The notes: generated from the sequence alone by a model not told the origin. Counted from the stretch's first letter, positions 48,957 through 59,864 are shown. The stretch: DNA of 64,000 bases from Streptomyces sp. CB09001 (GCF_003369795.1 NZ_CP026730.1:6005001-6069000); one strand, 5' to 3'. Translations and numbers: made by a program.

Positions 48957-50666
48957 CTAGCTCATCCGCAGGGCCAGGAAGAAGTCCAGCTTGTCCTCCA
49001 GGCGCGACAGATCACGCCCCGTCAACTGCTCGATGCGTCCGACGCGGTAGCGCAGCGTGTTGACGTGCAGGTGCAGCCGGTTCGCGCAGCGCGTCCAGGA
49101 TCCGTCGCTGTCGAGGAACGCCTCCAGTGTCGGAATCAGCTCGGCGCGGTGGCGCCGGTCGTAGTCCCGCAGCGGGTCCAGCAGCCGGGCGGTGAAGGCC
49201 CGCCGCACGTCGTCGGGGACGAAGGGGAGCAGCAGCACGTGCGAGGCCAGCTCCTGGTGGCCGGCCGCGCAGACCCGGCCGGGGCGGGCCGCGGCGACCC
49301 GGCGCGCGTGCCGGGCCTCCTCCAGTGCCCCGCGCAGCCCCTCCGCCGAGTGCACGGCCGCGCTGACGCCGAGCGTGACCCGCCCGTCGCCGTCCAGCCC
49401 CGCCGCCAGCGGCTCCCGCACGGATGCGAGCAGCGCCTCCGCGAGGACCCCGGTCTCGGAGCCGTCGTGCTCGCTGGAGACCGCCGGCAGCGGGACCAGG
49501 GCGACCGCCTCCTCACCGGTGTGCGCCACGGCGATACGGTCCGACTGCTCGGGGCCGGCGGCGTGCGGGTCGACGAGGATCTCCTCCAGCAGGGTCTGCG
49601 CGACCCGGCCGGTCTGCTCGTCGCCGTCCTCCCACTCCACCCGGGCCACCACGACCTGCCAGTGCGGCGCGGCGCCGAGGCCCGGCAGCAGCACCGGCGC
49701 CGCCACCCGGAGCCGGGCCGCGATCTCGGCCGGCGCGGCGCCCGTCTGCACCAGCTCCAGGACCTCCTGGGCGAGGCGCCGCCGCACCGTGCGCGCCGCG
49801 TCCCGCCGGTCCCGCTCGACCGCGATCAGCTGGGTGACGCCGTACAGCAGGTCGAGGCGCTCCTCGGCCCAGTCCCCGGCGTCCGCCTCCACCACCAGCA
49901 GCCAGTCGGACAGCACCGTCTCGCGCACGTCACGCCCCGCACCGGCGCCCTGCGGCGAACGCGCACCCGGGGGCGTGACCGGGGGCTGTCCCCGGCCGCG
50001 CACCGGGAAGAGGCTGTACGTCGTGGAGCCCACGGTCACCCGGTGCGGCGCGCGCCGGCCCGTACGGGTGGCCGCGAGGTGCTCGGCCGCCAGCTCGGCG
50101 CACACCTCAGCGGAGAGCGCGGGCTCCGCGTCCTTCGGCCCGGCGACCTGCCGCCCGGTGGGGGAGAGCACCCACGCCCGCAGGTCGAGGTCGGAGCCGA
50201 GCAGGTCCAGGACCACGTCGGGGCCGCCGCCCGCCGGTCCCGAGGTCATCATCCGGCGGTGCCGGTCCACCACCGCCGCGAGGTCCCCGGCCCGCTCGCC
50301 GGACACCTGCCGCACGACGTGCTCGGTGATCGTCGCGAAGGCCACCGACTCGTGCACCGCGAACAGCGGCAGCCGGTGCCGCGCGCACGCCACCACCAGG
50401 TCCTCCGGCACGTCCCCCAGCTCCGCCTCACCGGCGGCCAGCGCGGCCACCTGGGCCTGCACCAGGAGACGGACGAACGGCTCGGAGTCCGCGGCGCCAC
50501 GACGCCAGGCCAGGCCGGTGAGCACCAGCTCGCCGCCCGAGAGGTAGCGGCTGGGGTCCCGCAGGTCGGTGGTCATCACACCCCGGACCGTGCGGTCCAG
50601 CTCGTCCTCGCCGCCGAGCAGCTTGAGGCCCAGCGCGTCGGTCTCCAGCAGTGCGCGCAGCCGCAT
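48957..50666 (-). CDS. pucR: PucR-family transcriptional regulator of purine catabolism
   Basis: A 569-residue regulator. N-terminal PucR domain (residues 1-125, LKLLGGEDELDRTVRGV, GGELVLTG), a GAF/GGDEF-like middle, and a C-terminal helix-turn-helix typical of PucR (LEAFLDSDGSWTRCANRL and HVNTLRYRVGRIEQLTG). Divergent from the xanthine dehydrogenase genes, which are its likely targets. ATG 50666 is chosen because the PucR domain begins there. Confidence 0.9.
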   Translation of the reverse strand: MRLRALLETDALGLKLLGGEDELDRTVRGVMTTDLRDPSRYLSGGELVLTGLAWRRGAADSEPFVRLLVQAQVAALAAGEAELGDVPEDLVVACARHRLPLFAVHESVAFATITEHVVRQVSGERAGDLAAVVDRHRRMMTSGPAGGGPDVVLDLLGSDLDLRAWVLSPTGRQVAGPKDAEPALSAEVCAELAAEHLAATRTGRRAPHRVTVGSTTYSLFPVRGRGQPPVTPPGARSPQGAGAGRDVRETVLSDWLLVVEADAGDWAEERLDLLYGVTQLIAVERDRRDAARTVRRRLAQEVLELVQTGAAPAEIAARLRVAAPVLLPGLGAAPHWQVVVARVEWEDGDEQTGRVAQTLLEEILVDPHAAGPEQSDRIAVAHTGEEAVALVPLPAVSSEHDGSETGVLAEALLASVREPLAAGLDGDGRVTLGVSAAVHSAEGLRGALEEARHARRVAAARPGRVCAAGHQELASHVLLLPFVPDDVRRAFTARLLDPLRDYDRRHRAELIPTLEAFLDSDGSWTRCANRLHLHVNTLRYRVGRIEQLTGRDLSRLEDKLDFFLALRMS

Positions 50667-50979
50667 TCTCGTCGCCGCCGTTCTTTGTCTCGAAGTGTTC
50701 CAGGTCACGCGGCTGTGTCGCCCGATTCCAGAGGAGAGCAGGGAGGCAATGGAGCACCTCCGTTCATACGAATCTACAAGATGCCCGCCCTGGCCAGCCA
50801 ACTCCTTCATGGTTTCTGCGACTGACCCTGGTGGAGTACCCGACGGTGTACTGAGGCCATTCCACGTGAACAGCACATGAACGAGCCGGGCCCCCGGTAC
50901 CCGCAGGTGGCTCAATCCGTACGCCCGATCAGACCCGCCCGAGCAATGCGCACCGATCAGACGAGGAAGAGAGCCGGTC
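50667..50979. promoter_or_regulatory. 313-base divergent promoter region of pucR and the xdh operon
   Basis: No gene seen. It holds a weak inverted repeat (AGTAC at 50835 and GTACT at 50848) that could be a PucR site, and GAGGAAGAG before the xdhB start. Confidence 0.45.
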
Positions 50980-51869
50980 ATGGACTTCCTTCGCCCCGCC
51001 GGCTGGGAGGAGGCGCTCGCCGTGAAGGCCGAGCACCCCAGCGCTGTGCCGATCGCGGGCGGTACCGATGTGATGGTCGAGATCAACTTCGATCACCGCA
51101 GGCCCGAGTACCTCATGGACCTGGGCCGCATCGGCGACCTGGCCGAGTGGGAGGTCGGCGAGACCTCCGTACGGCTCGGTGCCTCCGTGCCCTATACACG
51201 GATCATGGAGAACCTGAGCACCGAGCTGCCGGGTCTCGCCCTCGCCTCGCACACGGTCGCCTCCCCGCAGATCCGCAACCGCGGCGGCGTCGGCGGGAAC
51301 CTCGGCACCGCGTCCCCGGCCGGCGACGCCCACCCGGCGCTGCTCGCCGCGGGCGCCGAGGTCGAGGCCGCGTCGGTGCGCGGCGTGCGGCGCATCCCGA
51401 TCGACGCGTTCTACACCGGTGTGAAGCGCAACGCGCTGGAGCCCGACGAACTGATCCGCGCCGTGCACGTCCAGAAGGCCGACGGACCGCAACAGTTCTC
51501 CAAGGTCGGCACCCGCAACGCCATGGTCATCGCCGTGTGCGCCTTCGGCCTCGCCCTGCACCCCGCCACCCGTACCGTCCGCACCGGCATCGGCTCGGCC
51601 GCGCCCACCCCGGTCCGGGCCACGGTCGCCGAGGAGTTCCTGAACGCGGCGCTCGAGGAGGGCGGCTGCTGGGAGAACGGGAAGACCATCACCCCGTCGG
51701 CCGTCCAACGGTTCGCGGACCTGTGCGCCGCCGCCTGCAACCCCGTCGACGACGTCCGGGGCACCGCGGACTACCGCCGCCACGCGGTCGGCGTCATGGC
51801 CCGCCGGACGCTCACCTGGACCTGGGAGTCGTACCGCGGCGCCCGCCGCACCACGGAAGGAGCCGCGTG

Positions 51870-51870
<1 letters not shown>
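50980..51870 (+). CDS. xdhB: xanthine dehydrogenase FAD-binding subunit
   Basis: A 296-residue subunit that passes electrons from the iron-sulfur centres to FAD/NAD. FAD-binding motifs PIAGGTDVMVE (near residue 25) and RNRGGVGGNLGTASPAGD (near residue 105) are intact. The start is preceded by GAGGAAGAG. First gene of the xdhB-(2Fe-2S)-(Mo) operon; the next gene begins within its stop (TGATG). Confidence 0.93.
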
Positions 51871-52460
<590 letters not shown>

Positions 52461-52462
52461 GC

Positions 52463-54904
52463 ATGGCTGCCAACGGCGCACCCACCGGCCTCACCCAGGG
52501 CGCCAGGACCAAGGGCGGCATCGGCGAGTCCACGCTCCGCCCGGACGGGGTCCTCAAGGTCACCGGCGAGTTCGCGTACGCGTCCGACATGTGGCACGAG
52601 GACATGCTCTGGGGCCAGATCCTGCGCTCCACCGTCGCACACGCCGAGATCGTCTCCGTCGACACGAGCGAGGCGCTGGCCACGCCGGGCGTCCACGCCG
52701 TCCTGACGTACGACGACCTGCCGACCGACGTGCGCCACTACGGGCTGGAGATCCGGGACACCCCGGTCCTCGCCCACGGCAAGGTCCGTCACCACGGCGA
52801 GCCGGTCGCGATCGTCGCCGCCGACCACCCGGAGACCGCGCGCCGCGCCGCCGCGAAGATCAAGGTGGAGTACCGGGAGCTGCCCGTCGTCACCGACGAG
52901 GCCTCCGCGACCGCCCCGGACGCGGTCCTCGTCCACGAGAACCGCACCGACCTCCCCCTCTCACCTCCGACAAGCTCCGGCGCCGGGGGGACCCCCGTCA
53001 TCCCCCACGTCCCGCACCCCAACATCGTGCACCGCCAGCCGATCGTGCGCGGCGACGCCACCGCGGCCGCCGGGCGCGCCGACGTGATCGTCGAGGGCGA
53101 CTACTACTTCGGCATGCAGGACCAGGCCTTCCTCGGCCCCGAGTCGGGTCTCGCCGTGCCCGGCGAGGACGGCGGCGTCGACCTCTACATCGCCACCCAG
53201 TGGCTCCACTCCGACCTGCGCCAGATCGCCCCCGTGCTCGGCCTGCCCGAGGACAAGGTGCGGATGACGCTGTCCGGCGTGGGCGGCGCGTTCGGCGGAC
53301 GCGAGGACCTGTCGATGCAGATCCACGCCTGCCTGCTCGCGCTGCGCACCGGCAGACCCGTCAAGATCGTCTACAACCGCTTCGAGTCCTTCTTCGGCCA
53401 TGTCCACCGCCACCCGGCCCGGCTCCACTACGAGCACGGCGCCACCCGCGACGGCCGGCTCACCCACGTGAAGTGCCGCATCGTCCTGGACGGCGGCGCC
53501 TACGCCTCCGCCTCCCCGGCGGTCGTCGGCAACGCCGCCTCGCTCTCGGTCGGACCGTACGTCGTCGACGACGTGGACATCGAGGCCCTCGCCCTCTACT
53601 CCAACAACCCGCCCTGCGGCGCGATGCGCGGCTTCGGCGCGGTCCAGGCGTGCTTCGCCTACGAGGCGCAGATGGACAAGGTGGCGGCCGAACTCGGCCT
53701 GGACCCGGTGGAGTTCCGCCGGATCAACGCCATGGAGCAGGGCACGCTCATGCCCACCGGACAGCCGGTCGACTCCCCGGCGCCGGTCGCCGAACTCCTG
53801 CGCCGCGTCAAGGCGATGCCGATGCCGCCGGAGCGCCAGTGGGAGTCCAGCGAGGGCGCCGACGTACGGCAGCTGCCCGGAGGCCTGTCCAACACCACGC
53901 ACGGCGAGGGCGTCGTACGGGGCGTCGGCTACGCGGTCGGCATCAAGAACGTCGGCTTCTCCGAGGGCTTCGACGACTACTCCACGGCCCGGGTCCGCCT
54001 GGAGGCCGCGGGCGGCCGCCCCGTCGTCACCGTGCACACGGCGATGGCCGAGGTCGGCCAGGGCGGCGTCACCGTCCACGCGCAGATCGCCCGCACCGAG
54101 CTGGGCGTCAGCCAGGTCACCATCCGGCCCGCCGACACTCAGGTGGGTTCGGCCGGTTCGACGTCGGCCTCCCGGCAGACCTACGTCACCGGCGGCGCCG
54201 TGAAGCACGCCTGCGAGCTGGTGCGGGAACGGGTCCTGGAGCTCGGGCGCCGCAGGTTCGGCTCGTACCACCCCGCCTGGGCCACCGCCGAACTCCTCCT
54301 GGAGGGCGGCAAGGTCGTCACCGACGGCGGCGAGGTCCTCGCCGACCTCGTGGACGTCCTGGAGGACGAGGCGGTCGAGGTCGAGGCGGAGTGGCGGCAC
54401 CGGCCGACCGAACCCTTCGACCGGCGCACCGGACAGGGCAACGGACACGTCCAGTACTCCTTCGCCGCGCACCGCGCCGTCGTCGAGGTCGACACCGAAC
54501 TGGGTCTGGTCAAGGTGATCGAGCTGGCCTGCGCCCAGGACGTCGGCAAGGCGCTGAACCCCCTCTCCGTGATCGGCCAGATCCAGGGCGGCACCGTCCA
54601 GGGCCTGGGCATCGCGGTGATGGAGGAGATCGTCGTCGACCCCGTGACCGCGAAGGTCCGGAACCCGTCCTTCACGGACTATCTCCTCCCCACGATTCTC
54701 GACACGCCGGCCCTACCGGTCGACGTGCTCGAACTCGCCGACGACCACGCGCCCTACGGGCTGCGCGGCGTCGGCGAGGCACCCACCCTGTCGTCCACCC
54801 CGGCGGTCCTCGCGGCCATCAGGAACGCGACCGGGCTGGCGCTCGACCGCACGCCCGTACGCCCGGAACACCTCACCGGCACGGCGGGCGCCGACGGTAC
54901 TTGA
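52463..54904 (+). CDS. xdhA: xanthine dehydrogenase molybdenum-binding subunit
   Basis: An 813-residue catalytic subunit that oxidises hypoxanthine and xanthine to uric acid. Molybdopterin motifs are GGAFGGRED, GAMRGFGAVQ and the catalytic Glu in GVGEAPTLS near the C-terminus. It starts 2 bases after the stop of the iron-sulfur subunit. Substrate assignment rests on the PucR and NCS2 permease neighbours; aldehyde oxidases share the fold. A short Pro/Gly/Ser insertion (near residues 170-185) is unusual but outside the motifs. Confidence 0.92.
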   Translation: MAANGAPTGLTQGARTKGGIGESTLRPDGVLKVTGEFAYASDMWHEDMLWGQILRSTVAHAEIVSVDTSEALATPGVHAVLTYDDLPTDVRHYGLEIRDTPVLAHGKVRHHGEPVAIVAADHPETARRAAAKIKVEYRELPVVTDEASATAPDAVLVHENRTDLPLSPPTSSGAGGTPVIPHVPHPNIVHRQPIVRGDATAAAGRADVIVEGDYYFGMQDQAFLGPESGLAVPGEDGGVDLYIATQWLHSDLRQIAPVLGLPEDKVRMTLSGVGGAFGGREDLSMQIHACLLALRTGRPVKIVYNRFESFFGHVHRHPARLHYEHGATRDGRLTHVKCRIVLDGGAYASASPAVVGNAASLSVGPYVVDDVDIEALALYSNNPPCGAMRGFGAVQACFAYEAQMDKVAAELGLDPVEFRRINAMEQGTLMPTGQPVDSPAPVAELLRRVKAMPMPPERQWESSEGADVRQLPGGLSNTTHGEGVVRGVGYAVGIKNVGFSEGFDDYSTARVRLEAAGGRPVVTVHTAMAEVGQGGVTVHAQIARTELGVSQVTIRPADTQVGSAGSTSASRQTYVTGGAVKHACELVRERVLELGRRRFGSYHPAWATAELLLEGGKVVTDGGEVLADLVDVLEDEAVEVEAEWRHRPTEPFDRRTGQGNGHVQYSFAAHRAVVEVDTELGLVKVIELACAQDVGKALNPLSVIGQIQGGTVQGLGIAVMEEIVVDPVTAKVRNPSFTDYLLPTILDTPALPVDVLELADDHAPYGLRGVGEAPTLSSTPAVLAAIRNATGLALDRTPVRPEHLTGTAGADGT

Positions 54905-54952
54905 AGTACCACCAGCAAGACGATTGCCACCAGTACCACCAGTACCACCACA
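54905..54952. repeat. three copies of AGTACCACC after xdhA
   Basis: Copies start at 54905, 54932 and 54941, with a few CACC-rich bases between the first two. In a 151-base gap before the permease gene. Role unknown. Confidence 0.6.
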
Positions 54953-55055
54953 CATGCGTTCGTCTCGGGCCGTCCCCCGGGTCGTGCATATCCCAAATCC
55001 CGCGGCCGCCCCAGCGGCCGGCCGGGTGCACCTATGAACCTTGGGAGACGACCCC

Positions 55056-56513
55056 ATGACCCAGCAGTCAGTGGAGCCCGAGATCACCGCCGAAGACGCG
55101 GGCGCGGGCTCCCGCGTCCCCGGTGGACGGTCCTGGCTCGACCGGTACTTCCACATATCCCACCGAGGATCCACGGTCGCGCGTGAGGTGCGCGGCGGCA
55201 TCACCACCTTCATGGCGATGGCGTACATCGTCCTGCTCAACCCCGTGATCCTTTCCGGCAAGGACGCCGCCGGGGACACCCTGGGGCAGAAGGCCCTGAT
55301 CACCGCGACGGCGCTCGCCGCGGCGGTCACCACGCTCCTGATGGGCTTCGTCGGCAAGGTGCCGCTCGCCCTGGCCGCCGGGCTCTCGGTGTCCGGCGTG
55401 ATCGCCGGACAGGTCGTCCCCCAGATGACCTGGCCGCAGGCCATGGGCATGTGTGTGATGTACGGCGTGGTGATCATGCTGCTCGTGGTCACCGGGCTCC
55501 GCGAGATGATCATGAACGCGATCCCGCTCGCCCTCAAGCACGGCATCACCATGGGCATCGGCCTGTTCATCGCCATCATCGGCCTGGTCAAGGGCGGCTT
55601 CGTCCACGCGGGCGAGGCGACCCCGCTCACCCTCGGCCCGGCCGGGGAACTCGCCGGCTGGCCCGTCCTGCTCTTCGCGGGCACGCTGCTGCTGATCTTC
55701 ATGCTCCAGGCCCGCAACATGCCCGGCGCCATCCTGATCGGCATCGTCACCGGCACGATCGTCGCGGCGGTCCTCAACGCCACCGGGGTCATCGACCCCA
55801 AGCAGTGGGCCAACGGCGCCCCCGAACTGCACGGCAGCGCGGTCTCCATGCCGGACTTCTCGCTCTTCGGCGACCTGGAGTTCGGCGGCTGGGGCGAGGT
55901 CGGCGCGATGACCGTCGGCATGATCGTCTTCACCCTGGTGCTGGCCGGGTTCTTCGACGCGATGGCCACCATCATCGGCGTCGGCACCGAGGCCAAGCTC
56001 GCCGACGACAAGGGCCGCATGCCGGGACTGTCGAAGGCACTGTTCATCGACGGCGCCGGCGGTGCCATCGGCGGCGTGGCGGGCGGATCCGGCCAGACCG
56101 TCTTCGTCGAGTCCGCGACCGGCGTCGGCGAGGGCGCCCGCACCGGGCTCGCCTCGGTCGTCACCGGCGCGTTCTTCGCCGCCTGCCTCTTCTTCACCCC
56201 GATCACCGCGATCGTGCCGCAGGAGGTCGCCTCGGCGGCCCTGGTCGTCATCGGCGCGATGATGATGATGAACGCCCGGCACGTGGACTGGGCCGACCGG
56301 GCCACCGCGATCCCGGTCTTCCTGACCGTCGTCCTGATGCCGTTCACGTACTCCATCACGGCCGGTGTCGCCGCCGGAGTCATCTCCTACGTCGCCATCA
56401 AGGTCGCCCAGGGCAGGGCGCGGGAGATCGGCGCGTTCATGTGGGCCCTGACGGTGATCTTCGTCGTCTACTTCGCCCTCAACCCGATCGAGAGCTGGCT
56501 GGGCGTGCACTGA
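55056..56513 (+). CDS. NCS2-family purine permease (AzgA-like)
   Basis: A 485-residue permease with about 12-14 helices. GGITTFMAMAYIVLLNPVIL at the N-terminus and GGSGQTVFVESATGVGEGARTG are hallmarks of the AzgA/guanine-hypoxanthine branch of NCS2. ATG 55056 follows GGGAGACG. It supplies purines to the adjacent dehydrogenase. Confidence 0.9.
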   Translation: MTQQSVEPEITAEDAGAGSRVPGGRSWLDRYFHISHRGSTVAREVRGGITTFMAMAYIVLLNPVILSGKDAAGDTLGQKALITATALAAAVTTLLMGFVGKVPLALAAGLSVSGVIAGQVVPQMTWPQAMGMCVMYGVVIMLLVVTGLREMIMNAIPLALKHGITMGIGLFIAIIGLVKGGFVHAGEATPLTLGPAGELAGWPVLLFAGTLLLIFMLQARNMPGAILIGIVTGTIVAAVLNATGVIDPKQWANGAPELHGSAVSMPDFSLFGDLEFGGWGEVGAMTVGMIVFTLVLAGFFDAMATIIGVGTEAKLADDKGRMPGLSKALFIDGAGGAIGGVAGGSGQTVFVESATGVGEGARTGLASVVTGAFFAACLFFTPITAIVPQEVASAALVVIGAMMMMNARHVDWADRATAIPVFLTVVLMPFTYSITAGVAAGVISYVAIKVAQGRAREIGAFMWALTVIFVVYFALNPIESWLGVH

Positions 56514-56565
56514 CCGCCACGACGGGAACCCGTCACGTAACCCGTCGGCCGAGGAGGACCGGAAG

Positions 56566-57717
56566 ATGCTGGACATCGCCGAAGAGCTGCACCGGTGGGT
56601 CGAGCAGGGGCGCGACTTCGCCGTGGCCACCGTGGTGGCCGTCGGCGGCAGCGCGCCCCGGCCGACCGGCGCCGCCCTCGCCGTGGACGCCGAGGGCACG
56701 GTGGTCGGCTCGGTCTCCGGCGGGTGCGTGGAGGGAGCGGTGTACGAGCTGTGCCGACAGGCCCTCCAGGACGGCGAGACCGTCCTGGAGCGCTTCGGGT
56801 ACAGCGACGAGGACGCCTTCGCCGTGGGCCTGACCTGCGGCGGAGTCATCGACGTCCTCGTCACCCCCGTACGGACGGGCGACCCCGTCCGTCCGGCCCT
56901 GGCCGCGGCCCTCGCCGCCGCCGCACGCGGGGAGACGGCGGCCGTGGCACGCGTCGTGAGCGGCCCGGCGGCACTGCTGGGCCGCGCGCTCGTCGTCCGC
57001 GCGGACGGCTCCCGCACCGGCGGATTCGGTGGCCACCCCGAGCTGGACCGCACGGCGGCCGCCGAGGCGGGCGCCTTCCTGGACGCCGGGAGCACCGGCA
57101 CGCTGGAGATCGGGGAGCAGGGCTCGCGCTGCGGAACACCGCTCACCCTGCTGGTCGAGTCCTCGGTCCCGGCCCCCCGCATGATCGTCTTCGGCGCGAT
57201 CGACTTCGCGTCCGCGCTGGTCCGGATCGGCAAGTTCCTTGGCTACCGGGTGACGGTGTGCGACGCCCGCCCCGTCTTCGCCACCCCGGCCCGCTTCCCG
57301 GACGCGGACGACATCGTCGCCGAGTGGCCGCACGAGTTTCTGGCGCGCACCGCCGTGGACGCGCGCACGGTGCTGTGCGTCCTGACCCACGACGCCAAGT
57401 TCGACATCCCGCTGCTCCGGCTGGCGCTGCGCCTCCCGGTGGCGTACGTCGGCGCGATGGGCTCCCGCCGCACCCACCTCGACCGCGAGGCCCGCCTGCG
57501 CGAGGTTGGGGTGAGCGAGCTGGAGCTGGCCCGCCTCAGGTCGCCGATCGGTCTCGATCTCGGCGCCCGCACCCCCGAGGAGACGGCCCTGTCCGTCGCC
57601 GCCGAGATCGTCGCGACCCGCCACGGCGGCACGGGCACCTCCCTGACCGGCGCGCACACCCCCATCCACCACGACGGCCCGGCGGCCCCGACGGGGCGCA
57701 TCGGGTCGGTGGCGTAG
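56566..57717 (+). CDS. xdhC: XdhC-like molybdenum cofactor insertion chaperone
   Basis: A 383-residue member of the XdhC/CoxI family that sulfurates and inserts Mo cofactor into the dehydrogenase. The XdhC_CoxI domain has VGGSAPRPTGAALAV and VSGGCVEGAV near residues 25-65, and the C-terminal Rossmann domain has FGAIDFASALVRIGKFLGY. AGGAGGACC precedes the ATG. Completes the purine cluster. Confidence 0.92.
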   Translation: MLDIAEELHRWVEQGRDFAVATVVAVGGSAPRPTGAALAVDAEGTVVGSVSGGCVEGAVYELCRQALQDGETVLERFGYSDEDAFAVGLTCGGVIDVLVTPVRTGDPVRPALAAALAAAARGETAAVARVVSGPAALLGRALVVRADGSRTGGFGGHPELDRTAAAEAGAFLDAGSTGTLEIGEQGSRCGTPLTLLVESSVPAPRMIVFGAIDFASALVRIGKFLGYRVTVCDARPVFATPARFPDADDIVAEWPHEFLARTAVDARTVLCVLTHDAKFDIPLLRLALRLPVAYVGAMGSRRTHLDREARLREVGVSELELARLRSPIGLDLGARTPEETALSVAAEIVATRHGGTGTSLTGAHTPIHHDGPAAPTGRIGSVA

Positions 57718-57775
57718 CGAGCCGGGGCTCCATGCCCTCCACCCGACAGCCACTGGCGTGCTCAGCCGGTATCAG

Positions 57776-58100
57776 CTACCACTTGACCTTGGTGGGAGTC
57801 CATCGTGCCGAAGGTCGTGACGTCGCGTAGCTCCACAGTGCGTACTGCCGCTCGTCGGCACTGCGATAGGTCTTGCCGAAACCGTTGTCGACAATCTCGG
57901 TCCAGCCCTCGCCCCGTCCGTAGTGGGCGAACAGCCGTTCGTTGCGGCGTGACGCCTCTGCTTCGGACTCCGCCGCGGTCTGGTAGATCACCTCATGCAG
58001 CCGACCGGGGGCCCGACGACTCGAGTTCGCCGGGGACCCGCACGTCGTCGGCGGCGCACAGCAACTCCAGCAACGGCAGGCCATCGGTGAGGTAGCCCAT
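57776..58100 (-). pseudogene. small hypothetical gene split by an apparent frameshift
   Basis: Two adjacent reading frames read as one protein. Frame 1 starts at ATG 58100 (MGYLTDGLPLLELLCAADDV) and stops at 57993. Frame 2 continues from the same place with HEVIYQTAAESEAEASRRNE, FAHYGRGEGWTEIVDNGFG and SADERQYALWSY to the stop at 57776. The switch lies at a G/C run (58001-58011). Joined, they give a protein of about 106 residues. It is a real frameshift, a programmed one or a sequencing error. No family recognised. Confidence 0.5.
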
Positions 58101-58291
58101 GAAGGAGCACCCTATGCCCTGCCCGGGGGATCAAGGAGTGTCCAGGACCGGTACGGCGGCGTGCCCTGGTGACTCCGGCCCCGTCCGCTGAGGAACTGAA
58201 GGAAGAGACCCATTCGGAGGACAACCAATCCCCCCTGCCCGTAGTCAGACCAGACAGGAGTAAATAACTCCAACGACCGCAAGGGGGAAAT

Positions 58292-58741
58292 ATGCGCATC
58301 ACGCGCTCCGTTCTGTCCGCCACCGCCGTGGCGACCCTGGTCCTCGGCACCGCGACGGCGCTCGCCGCACCCGCGTCCGCCGCTCCCAACACCACACCCG
58401 AGAAGGTCTGCGGCAGCGGCTACAAGACCGTCAACTCGGCCGCCGTCGGCTCGCGCGGCACCGTCTACCTCACCTACAACGCCGCCAACGGCAAGAACTG
58501 CGTCGCGACCATCCGCAGCACCCCCGGCACCGCGACGGACATGTCCGCGTGGATCTACGTGCCCGACATCGAGGCGTACGACGAGGACTACGGGAAGTAC
58601 ACCTCGTACGCCGGCCCCACCTACGTCTACGGCAAGGCCCACTGCGTGGACTGGGGCGGCAGCATCGGCAACGTCAGCGTCCAGATCACCGGCTCCAACT
58701 GCGCCGCCCGCACCGAGCACAGGGTCACCACCGTCCGGTGA
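58292..58741 (+). CDS. secreted SapA-like spore-associated protein
   Basis: A 149-residue secreted protein. Signal peptide residues 1-30 (ALAAPASAAPN). The mature part resembles spore-associated protein SapA of S. coelicolor by memory: CGSGYKTVNS, GTVYLTYNAANGKNC, MSAWIYVPD, KYTSYAGPTYVYG and CVDWGGSIGNVSVQI. Four cysteines probably form two disulfides. AAGGGGGAAAT gives a strong ribosome site. Likely found on spore or hyphal surfaces. Confidence 0.85.
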   Translation: MRITRSVLSATAVATLVLGTATALAAPASAAPNTTPEKVCGSGYKTVNSAAVGSRGTVYLTYNAANGKNCVATIRSTPGTATDMSAWIYVPDIEAYDEDYGKYTSYAGPTYVYGKAHCVDWGGSIGNVSVQITGSNCAARTEHRVTTVR

Positions 58742-58783
58742 TCCACCGCTCGTGACGGTCGCCGTCCGGCGGCGACCCACCAC

Positions 58784-58818
58784 GGCGGCCTGCCACGTCC
58801 CCGACGCGGCAGGCCGCC
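58784..58818. terminator. terminator hairpin after the SapA-like gene
   Basis: An 11-base perfect stem (GGCGGCCTGCC with GGCAGGCCGCC) and 13-base loop, between the SapA-like gene and the convergent sigma factor gene. Confidence 0.8.
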
Positions 58819-58868
58819 CGTCGCCGTCACCTACCCCTTGTCGCGTCACACGGCCCGTCGGACAGGAC

Positions 58869-59864
58869 CTAGCCGAGTGGCCAATTCGTCAGTTTCATCG
58901 GATTCAGCATCAGCCACACGTTCGTGACGTTTTCGTTGCAGACCTCAAAGGTGAGCATTCCGTACCGACGTCCTTCGTTTCGGAGAATGAATCCGAGGCC
59001 GTCAGCCGTGTCGCGTCGCTCGAGACGGAGAGCGGGCTGCTTGCGCATCACGCCCATGAACCACCGGGCCACATGGTCCGACCCACGGATGACCTGAGGC
59101 GCGGCATTGACGAAGCCGCCGCCGTCCACTCGTAGTTCGACGTCCGGAGCCAACACGCGGAGCAGGTCCTCGATGCCCCCTCCGGCGGTCGCGTCACGGA
59201 ATGCCCGGACCGTCTCGTCGTGCTGGCGGGGAGAAACCCGTGCGCGTCTTCCTCGTCGAACGTGGCGGCGTGCGGACGTCGCCAACTGCCGTGTCGCCGC
59301 CGACGAACGGCCTACGACACCGGCGATCTCGTCGAACGGGACGCCGAACACGTCATGCAGCACGAACGTCACTCGCTCCGCCGGCGTCATGGCCTCGAGG
59401 ACCGTCAGCAGTGCCATGCTGACGGCATCATCAAGGGTGACGCGTTCGAGCGGATCGGCTGCGAGCTGACCGGAGTTCAGGGACACCTTCGCCGTGTCCG
59501 CGAAGAGGTCGGCGGGAATGGGCTCCGGCAGCCATTGCCCGACGTACGTCTCCCGTCGTGCCCGCGCGGAACCCAGCAAATCGAGGGAGATGCGGCCGGC
59601 AACTCGAACCAGCCATGCGGCGGGCACGGCGATGTCGTCGCGTTCCTCGGGTGCGAGGCGGTACCACCTGACATACGTCTCCTGCACGACGTCCTCGGCG
59701 TCGGCCAGGGTGCCCGTCATGCGAAAGGCCAGCGACAGCAGACGATGCCGCTCCGACATGACCGAATCGAGAGCCCTTGATCCAGCCCGTTCGGCTCCAG
59801 TGAATTCCATGGATTCCTCGGATTCCCCGGGCTCCGTGGATTCCGCAGGAAGATCTTCCGACAT
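58869..59864 (-). CDS. ECF41-type RNA polymerase sigma factor with SnoaL-like C-terminus
   Basis: A 331-residue ECF sigma factor. Region 2 (RHRLLSLAFRMTGTLADAEDVVQETY), region 4 (LHDVFGVPFDEIAGVVGRSSAATRQL), then a SnoaL-like domain with the DGGG motif (LRVDGGGFVN) and, near the end, NPMKL in place of the NPDKL motif of ECF41. In this group the C-terminal extension regulates activity in place of an anti-sigma factor. The oxidoreductase gene 57 bases upstream fits the classic ECF41 pairing. Confidence 0.9.
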   Translation of the reverse strand: MSEDLPAESTEPGESEESMEFTGAERAGSRALDSVMSERHRLLSLAFRMTGTLADAEDVVQETYVRWYRLAPEERDDIAVPAAWLVRVAGRISLDLLGSARARRETYVGQWLPEPIPADLFADTAKVSLNSGQLAADPLERVTLDDAVSMALLTVLEAMTPAERVTFVLHDVFGVPFDEIAGVVGRSSAATRQLATSARRHVRRGRRARVSPRQHDETVRAFRDATAGGGIEDLLRVLAPDVELRVDGGGFVNAAPQVIRGSDHVARWFMGVMRKQPALRLERRDTADGLGFILRNEGRRYGMLTFEVCNENVTNVWLMLNPMKLTNWPLG

